Position numbers and translations under genes: made by a program. 30,542 bases of DNA from Chara braunii (lineage: Eukaryota; Streptophyta; Charophyceae; Charales; Characeae), in assembly GCA_003427395.1 (NCBI GenBank), contig BFEA01000101.1:944307-974848 (forward strand). The letters are read 5' to 3'. Shown piece after piece: positions 30,521 to 30,542 of this stretch (position 1 is its first letter; each line of letters starts with the position of its first letter). The notes under the pieces are model-generated. The model had not been told where the DNA came from and searched no databases. It saw only the letters and a program-made list of their open reading frames with translations.

Positions 30521-30542
30521 TCAGCGCGCACACCTGTACAGA

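Overview
The window is eukaryotic DNA, most likely from the green-plant (streptophyte) lineage. Three things point there. A reverse-transcription primer-binding site (PBS) matches the 3' end of plant-type tRNA-Asp. A repeated sequence is derived from a plant-type U6 snRNA (5' stem-loop plus ACATCCG and ATACAGAGAAGAT blocks). There are nested Helitron, LINE, hAT and LTR elements, long low-complexity tracts and small assembly gaps (N). A charophyte alga or a bryophyte would fit, but the species cannot be fixed from the sequence. There is no intact conserved host gene. Nearly everything is mobile DNA in decay, and most open reading frames are accidental.

Layout. 1-112 is a GC palindromic minisatellite. 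About 65-1748 (+) is a decayed non-LTR retrotransposon ORF ending in an APE endonuclease fragment. It abuts about 1748-6200 (-), a decayed Helitron RepHel gene with HUH motif, two-tyrosine motif and the start of a PIF1 helicase, truncated just after Walker A. 6300-8400 is AT- and GA-rich spacer. 8400-9821 (-) is an unrecognised coiled-coil protein gene in one frame with two stop codons and a candidate intron acceptor in front. 9880-11110 holds two minisatellites (GGTTGGGT type, then CCAGGTCCA type). 11310-11930 holds a TATA-like site, a small ORF, and flanking CT and GA tracts.

11941-30281 is one large LTR retrotransposon on the minus strand. Its 3' LTR is 11941-16387, its interior 16388-22574, its PBS 22555-22572 and its 5' LTR 22575-30281. 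The LTR itself is about 2.9 kb. The 3' LTR is interrupted by a 1533-bp hAT-like element with a perfect 8-bp target duplication, and the other LTR keeps the empty site. The 5' LTR is interrupted by about 4.7 kb of foreign DNA. Both LTRs carry the U6-derived segment. The interior has no recognisable reverse transcriptase or integrase, only a broken gag-like ORF, so the element looks non-autonomous.

The most unusual structure is inside the 4.7-kb insert (25184-26130). It is an array of about twelve hairpins with a near-constant 17-19-nt loop (consensus ACCTAAACTTATAGAGCG) and stems that differ from unit to unit while staying complementary, including G-U pairs. It is preceded by five copies of a 123-bp tandem repeat and followed by another tandem family whose units also fold into hairpins. 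Past the retrotransposon (30290-30520) lies a cluster of CCACGTCA motifs.
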